From positions 3,410,001 to 3,474,000 of the forward strand of contig NZ_CP171225.1 of the NCBI RefSeq assembly GCF_043226085.1: DNA of 64,000 nt. The letters run 5' to 3'. Positions 59,862-64,000 of this stretch are shown here, piece by piece (positions within the stretch are counted from its first letter, which is position 1; every line of letters begins with the position of its first letter). The notes beneath the pieces are model-generated. The model ran no database searches. It worked only from the letters and a program-made list of their open reading frames with translations, and had not been told where the DNA came from. This DNA comes from Amaricoccus sp003258405. GTDB taxonomy: Bacteria; Pseudomonadota; Alphaproteobacteria; Rhodobacterales; Rhodobacteraceae. The translations under genes were made by a program, and so were the position numbers.

Positions 59862-61124
59862 TCAGGCCCGCGCCGCCACCCCCGCCCGCCACGCCGCCTC
59901 CCGCGCCCGGATCCGCCGCGCGGCCAGCGCGAGGAGGAGCGAGGCAAGCCCGCACCAGGCCGTCATCCCGAGCATCTGCACCGGCAGCCCGATCCCCGCA
60001 TCGATCAGCGCCCCGGTGATCCCCGGCCCGATCGCGGTCGACAGCACGATCGCCGACAGGATGATCGAGCGGATGCCGCCGAGATTGGCGAGCCCGTAGA
60101 CCTCCGGCCAGAGCGCGCCCATCAGCGTCCCGGTAAAGCCGTTGCTGATCCCGAGCAGCAGCATGAAGGCATGGATCCCCCAGACCGGCACCACGACCGC
60201 CACCAGCAGCGAGGCGAGCGCGAGCGGCGCCAGCACGAAGGGGAGCAGCCCGAGCGCCCCGTGGCGGTCGATCAGATGCCCGCAGACGAACCCCGAAACC
60301 ACCGTAGCCACCGACATCACCGGAAAGGCCGCGGCAAAGGCGAGCGGCGCATAGCCGCGCAGCTCCGTCAGATAGCCCTGATGAAAGAAGATCGTCGTGC
60401 CGATGAAGGGCGGCGCCAGCAGCCCCGCCAGCAGCAGATAGAGCAGCGGATCGCGCACCGCCTCCGCCCGGCTCCAGTCCCGCGCCATCGGCCGCCCGCG
60501 CGCGCTCACCTCGATCGCCTCCGGCACCCGCCCGACGCGCATGAGCCAGAGAAGAAGCGGCAGCGCCACCCCGAGAAGCAGCCCCACCGCCCAGAGCCAG
60601 GCCGCATGCCAGCTCCCCGCCGCGCCGTTCACCAGCACCGCGAGGATCGGCAAAACGGCCGAGCCCGCGGGCTGGCCCTGCACCACCAGCGCCATCGCCC
60701 GGCCCCGGCGCGCGATGAACCACCGCCCGGTCTCGGTATGGGCGATCTCCGTCATCATGCCCTGCCCGAAAAGCCGCAGCAGATAGAGCGCGAGCCCGAG
60801 CACCGCCACATTGGGCGCCAGCACCACCAGCACGCAGGCCGCGGCGAGCGCGGGGAGGGTAAAGCGCGCGACCTTCCATCCGGGCATGAGATCGAGCGTC
60901 CGCCCGAGCCAGGGCAGGGTGGAGGCGCTCGCCAGCGTCGCCACCATGTAGAGCGCCCCGAACGCCCCGCCCGATAGCCCGAATGCCGCGCGCAGATCGT
61001 TGCCCGAAAGCCCGATGAAGAAGGTCTGGCCGAAGGAGGAAAAGAACGTGAGCAGGAACCCCGCCGCCAGCCAGCGCGCATTGTCCCGAAAGAAGCGGAG
61101 AGTGTCGCGAACGATCCGGCCCAT
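59862..61124 (-). CDS. MFS transporter
   Basis: A 420-residue membrane protein with twelve predicted helices and the MFS loop motif GRTLDLMPGWKV, followed by a central cytoplasmic loop at about 205-230. Substrate is not apparent. It is convergent with murD, 42 bases apart, and thus ends the division gene block. ATG 61124 is used. Confidence 0.85.
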   Translation of the reverse strand: MGRIVRDTLRFFRDNARWLAAGFLLTFFSSFGQTFFIGLSGNDLRAAFGLSGGAFGALYMVATLASASTLPWLGRTLDLMPGWKVARFTLPALAAACVLVVLAPNVAVLGLALYLLRLFGQGMMTEIAHTETGRWFIARRGRAMALVVQGQPAGSAVLPILAVLVNGAAGSWHAAWLWAVGLLLGVALPLLLWLMRVGRVPEAIEVSARGRPMARDWSRAEAVRDPLLYLLLAGLLAPPFIGTTIFFHQGYLTELRGYAPLAFAAAFPVMSVATVVSGFVCGHLIDRHGALGLLPFVLAPLALASLLVAVVVPVWGIHAFMLLLGISNGFTGTLMGALWPEVYGLANLGGIRSIILSAIVLSTAIGPGITGALIDAGIGLPVQMLGMTAWCGLASLLLALAARRIRAREAAWRAGVAARA

Positions 61125-61238
61125 CGCCCCCCGTTAGACCCGACCGACCCCGACGGTGCAACCCCGCCCTCCCGGCCGGGCGCGCCCCCCCGGAAAGCGA
61201 TTTCATACAGGCAGAAACCCTATCGGGCAGGAACGGGG

Positions 61239-61315
61239 CCCCGCCAACAGGCGGGGGAAATGCAATCCGGCCAACAGGCCGGACAATCGAGAACGCCGCC
61301 TCGGGAACCAGAGGC
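61239..61315. other. Row of three hairpins in a gene-free region
   Basis: Hairpin 1 is CCCCGCC-AACA-GGCGGGG (61239-61256), hairpin 2 TCCGGCC-AACA-GGCCGGA (61266-61283), hairpin 3 GCCTC and GAGGC (61298-61315). The first two have the same AACA loop and CC/GG closing pairs with different stems, as if the structure were kept. The whole gap 61125-61535 has no gene that I can support. Confidence 0.55.
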
Positions 61316-61438
61316 CCGACCGGACCACCCGCGCGGTGGACCAGCCCCCTGCGCCCCGGCCTCCCTGACCCGCTCCCGCATGGCGCAGCGTCCGTGTCCC
61401 GATGCGCAAGCCCGTCCGGAGAGCGGCGCATCGACCGC

Positions 61439-61519
61439 ATTCATGATATGTTAACTACGAAAATCCAATGATTTCAGCGCTGTTTTGAGATTTTCACGGT
61501 GAAAAGCTCGTTTTCACGG
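61439..61519 (+). repeat. Dispersed 81-bp repeat, copy B
   Basis: The counterpart of 16370-16450 in the same orientation. It shares ATTCATGAT, AATGATTTCA, and ATTTTCACGGTGAAA, with a second TTTTCAC about 8 bases after the palindrome. It lies 17 bases from the end of the FrnE-like gene, on its downstream side. Confidence 0.75.
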
Positions 61520-61535
61520 GGGAGAGGGGTCCGAA

Positions 61536-62177
61536 TTACGACCCCGCGGCGGCAGCGGCCAGCTCGTCGATCACCTTCGTCCAGAGGTCCGAAGGCTGGG
61601 CGCCCGGCACCACGTAATGCCCGCCGAGGATGAAGGTGGGAACCCCCGTCACCCCCATCCGGGCCGCCTCCGCCGCCGCGGCGCGGATCTCCGCCCGGTC
61701 GGCGTCTCCCGCCAGCAGACGCCCGATCACGCCCGCGTCGCACCCCGCCTCGCCGGCGATCCGGGCCAGCGTCTCCGGGTCCTCGAGATCGGCGCCCTTC
61801 TCGAAATAGGCCTTGAAGAGCGCCATCGCGACCCGCGTCTGCGCGCCTTCGGTGCCCGCCCAGTGGATCACCCGCTGGGCATCGAGCGTGTTCGGCGTCC
61901 GTGCGATCGCCCGGAAATCAAGGCTGAGCCCGGCGGCTTCCGCGGCCGCCTGCACCGGCATGTAGGCCTTCACCGCGGCGTCCTTGCCGCCGAATTTCGC
62001 CTCCAGATAGTCGGTGCGCTCCATGCCGCCCGGCGGCATGTCGGGGTTGAGGAAATAGGGCCGCCAGCTCACCGCCAGCCCGTGGTCCGCCCGCGCCTCC
62101 ATCGCCCGCATCAGGTTTGTCGCCCCGATATAGCACCAGGGGCAGATCGGGTCCGAAAGGATCTCGAGCCGGGTCAT
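61536..62177 (-). CDS. FrnE-type DsbA-family oxidoreductase
   Basis: A 213-residue cytoplasmic thioredoxin-fold protein of the FrnE/DsbA-like group. The active site CPWC lies at about residue 12 in LSDPICPWCYIG, with GVTGVPTFIL holding the cis-proline and a helical insert between. Members are linked to disulfide isomerisation, polyketide synthesis or stress. No signal peptide is present. ATG 62177 overlaps the stop of the acyl-CoA ligase (ATGA), so the two are translated together. Confidence 0.9.
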   Translation of the reverse strand: MTRLEILSDPICPWCYIGATNLMRAMEARADHGLAVSWRPYFLNPDMPPGGMERTDYLEAKFGGKDAAVKAYMPVQAAAEAAGLSLDFRAIARTPNTLDAQRVIHWAGTEGAQTRVAMALFKAYFEKGADLEDPETLARIAGEAGCDAGVIGRLLAGDADRAEIRAAAAEAARMGVTGVPTFILGGHYVVPGAQPSDLWTKVIDELAAAAAGS

Positions 62178-63724
62178 GCATCTCCCTCCATTGCCCTGAG
62201 GTGGCGTCGCTGGATCTTGCCGTTGGCACTCCGGGGCAGCGCCTCGACCGCCCGGAACGCCCGCGGGCATTTGTAGCGCGCCAGCTCGCCCGCGCAATGG
62301 GCCGCAAGCTCTTCCTCGGCCACCGCCGCCCCGCGCGGCACGTAGAAGGCGGTGATGATCGAGACCCCTTCCCGCACCGGGGTCGCCACCACCGCCGCCT
62401 CGGCGACGCCGGGGTGGTGGAGAAGGGCATATTCGACCTCCGCCGGGCTCACCCGGAACCCGCCCGCGTTCATCACGTCGTCCGCCCGTCCGAGATAGGT
62501 GATCGCCCCGTCCTCGTCCATCCGGGCCCGGTCGCTGGTCAGAAACCACTCGCCCCGGAACGCCTCCGCCGTCTCCTCCGGCCGCCGCCAGTAGCCGAGC
62601 ATCAGGCCCGGATCGCGGCGCGAGACCGCCAGCAGCCCGTCCTCGCCCCGGAGCGCCAGATCCTCCGCCCCGCCATCCTCGGCCAGGATCGCCACCCGCC
62701 GCCCCGGCTGCGGATAGCCCGCCCGGCCCTCGATCCTCGGCCGGTCGGGCGAGAAGGAGATGTAGGTCGAGATCTCCGACATGCCCAGCGCCTCATGGAT
62801 CGGCTTCCCCGTCGCTCCGCTCCAGGCCGCCGCCACCTGCTTCGGCAGCGCCTCTCCCGCGCTCAGCCCGTGCCGGAGATGGGCAAACCCGCGCGCAAGC
62901 GCCGCATCATCGCCCAGCATCTGGCGGTAGACCCCGGGCACCGCGGCAAAGATCGTCGCCCGGTGCGCCTCGGCAAGGTGCGGCCAGACATGCCGGTCCG
63001 GCGGGCCGGCATAGATCAGCGCCGCCGCCCCCATCGCCCAGGGGTCGGTCAGGCCCGCCCCGAGCGTGTAGGTCCAGTTGAAGGCCCCGGCATGGAGCAT
63101 CCGGTCATCCGCGCCGAGCCCGTACCAGCCCTGCCACATCATCCGCCGCGCCCAGGCTGCCCGCTGGGCGTGGAGCACCCCCTTGGGCCGGCCGCCGGTG
63201 CCGGAGGTATAGATCATGAAGGCCGGATCCTCCGCCCGCGTCGCCGCAAATTCGCCCGGCCCGGCCTCGCGCAGCTCGCGGATTTCCTCCGGCCCCAGAA
63301 CCGGGATCCCGCCCGTATCCGGCAGCTCGAGACCTTCGCCGCGACAGATGAATGCCGGTTCGAGATCGGCGAGGATCACCGCGATCTCGTGGGGCGTGAG
63401 CATCGATGAAGTCGGCACCGGCACCGCGCCGAGCGCGATGGCGCCGAAGAAGAGCAGCGGGAAATCCGAGGAGTTCCCGATCCGGAGCAGCACCCTGTCC
63501 CCCCGGCCGATCCCCACCGCCGCAAGCCCCCCCGCCACCCGCAGCACCGCCTCGCGCAGCGCCCCGTGGGTCCAATGCTCGGCCATCTCACCCGGTGCCC
63601 ACAGGACCTCCAGCGCCGTCCGTTCGGGCGCGCGAAGGGCCGGGGCGAAGGTGTGCGCCGCCATGTTGAAGGTCTCGGGGCAGGGCGCAAACGGCCCTTC
63701 GTCGAAGAGTGCGTCCTGGGTCAT
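62174..63724 (-). CDS. AMP-forming acyl-CoA ligase (benzoate-CoA ligase-like)
   Basis: A 516-residue ANL-superfamily ligase. Motifs are FMIYTSGTGGRPKGVLHAQ, HEALGMSEISTYIS, the A7 and A8 motifs in LTSDRARMDEDGAITYLGR and NAGGFRVSPAEVE, and the catalytic Lys in ANGKIQRRHLRA. It looks nearest to benzoate- and medium-chain-CoA ligases, but substrate is uncertain. A second ANL enzyme is encoded at 37957. Its start is divergent from a COG0523 gene with a Zur-like site between them. Confidence 0.88.
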   Translation of the reverse strand: MTQDALFDEGPFAPCPETFNMAAHTFAPALRAPERTALEVLWAPGEMAEHWTHGALREAVLRVAGGLAAVGIGRGDRVLLRIGNSSDFPLLFFGAIALGAVPVPTSSMLTPHEIAVILADLEPAFICRGEGLELPDTGGIPVLGPEEIRELREAGPGEFAATRAEDPAFMIYTSGTGGRPKGVLHAQRAAWARRMMWQGWYGLGADDRMLHAGAFNWTYTLGAGLTDPWAMGAAALIYAGPPDRHVWPHLAEAHRATIFAAVPGVYRQMLGDDAALARGFAHLRHGLSAGEALPKQVAAAWSGATGKPIHEALGMSEISTYISFSPDRPRIEGRAGYPQPGRRVAILAEDGGAEDLALRGEDGLLAVSRRDPGLMLGYWRRPEETAEAFRGEWFLTSDRARMDEDGAITYLGRADDVMNAGGFRVSPAEVEYALLHHPGVAEAAVVATPVREGVSIITAFYVPRGAAVAEEELAAHCAGELARYKCPRAFRAVEALPRSANGKIQRRHLRAMEGDA

Positions 63725-63789
63725 GCGGCATTCGTAGCGGCATCCCGGACTTGCTGCAATGCACCCTTCGGACCGGTTGCGGTATGATA

Positions 63790-63804
63790 TGTTATACTAT
63801 AACA
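63790..63804. promoter_or_regulatory. Zur-like operator
   Basis: TGTTATACTATAACA is a perfect 15-bp palindrome (7+1+7) that fits the alphaproteobacterial Zur box, which centres on TGTTATA-N-TATAACA. It lies 35 bases before the start of a COG0523 GTPase, a typical Zur target. Confidence 0.8.
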
Positions 63805-63838
63805 ATATAGCCCTGACCCATCCAGCAGGGAGACTTGC

Positions 63839-64000
63839 ATGCCCGCCGCCGCCGATACGCGCCTTCCCGTGACGCTCATCTCCGGGTTCCTCGGAGCCGG
63901 GAAGACGACGCTGCTCAACCACATTCTCAACAACCGCGAGGGGCGCCGCGTCGCGGTCATCGTGAACGACATGTCGGAGGTGAACATCGATGCCGATCTC
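63839..64000 (+). CDS. COG0523 (CobW/ZigA-like) metal-chaperone GTPase, N-terminal part
   Basis: Only the first 54 residues are inside the window. The Walker A motif SGFLGAGKTTLLNHIL at about residues 15-30 and VIVNDMSEVNIDADL identify a COG0523 G3E GTPase. With the Zur-like site it is most likely a zinc chaperone used under zinc limitation, as for ZigA/YeiR-type proteins. ATG 63839 is preceded by CAGGGAGA. Confidence 0.88.
   Translation, partial: MPAAADTRLPVTLISGFLGAGKTTLLNHILNNREGRRVAVIVNDMSEVNIDADL

Noticed and set aside
1..64000. tRNA, rRNA, prophage, integrase or insertion sequence
   Set aside because: I looked for cloverleaf signatures, 16S/23S landmarks and transposase motifs in gaps and found none; RNase P RNA and the leader RNA are the only RNA genes I can support.

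Overview
The window is a dense, high-GC piece of chromosome from an alphaproteobacterium, most likely a member of the Rhodobacteraceae (order Rhodobacterales). The evidence is protein-level resemblance throughout, plus secD-secF followed by an Mth938-domain gene, hisS-hisZ-hisG with a short HisG, TrmFO, a class A RNase P RNA, and an mraZ-led division/cell-wall cluster preceded by a long leader that ends in a strong terminator, as known for the UpsM RNA of Rhodobacter sphaeroides. I see no rRNA, tRNA, CRISPR array, transposase, integrase or phage gene. Genus cannot be fixed from this sequence.

Layout, left to right. 1-2.1 kb: end of secD, then secF and an Mth938-like gene (protein export). 2.2-10.7 kb: Fe superoxide dismutase, a membrane histidine-kinase-like protein that looks catalytically dead, RarD-type permease, LOG-family hydrolase, LysM envelope protein, Atm1-like ABC exporter and a PAS membrane sensor with no output domain. 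11-16.3 kb: TrmFO, GluQRS, a half-size EamA transporter, an array of 63-bp palindromic repeats, an NMO-type flavoprotein, thioredoxin and a methyltransferase. 16.4-25.3 kb: GH13 glycosidase, a TAXI-TRAP transporter pair, flavin reductase and hisS-hisZ-hisG. 25.3-33.5 kb: a corrinoid-activase-like ASKHA protein, DUF3616 protein, Pmp3 peptide, DksA-like factor, OmpA-like lipoprotein, AraC-MGMT repair protein, endonuclease III coupled to a sugar/adenosine kinase, a HIT protein and a CHCC zinc finger. 33.5-45 kb: polA, GFA protein, moaA, acyl-CoA synthetase, LuxR solo, an 18-repeat MORN protein, NAD synthetase and a secreted protein.

45.3-59.8 kb: rnpB, then a UpsM-like leader RNA and the dcw cluster mraZ-rsmH-ftsL-ftsI-murE-murF-mraY, with start and stop codons overlapping at most of the early junctions. 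After mraY the cluster is interrupted by about 4.4 kb: a two-HD phosphohydrolase, a ClpP-like protease, a 360-bp tandem repeat, a standalone Ada-type zinc domain whose methyl-acceptor cysteine is replaced by histidine, and a SnoaL-like protein. murD then follows behind its own promoter. ftsW, murG and murC do not follow murD. The window ends with an MFS transporter, a FrnE-type DsbA protein coupled to an AMP-forming acyl-CoA ligase, and, behind a perfect Zur-like palindrome, the start of a COG0523 GTPase.

The most unusual points are the interrupted dcw cluster with its repeats, the separation and alteration of Ada domains, a pair of 81-bp dispersed repeats 45 kb apart, the UpsM-like RNA, and the internal block duplication in the MORN protein. 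No wholly new multi-gene system is evident; most genes have recognisable families.
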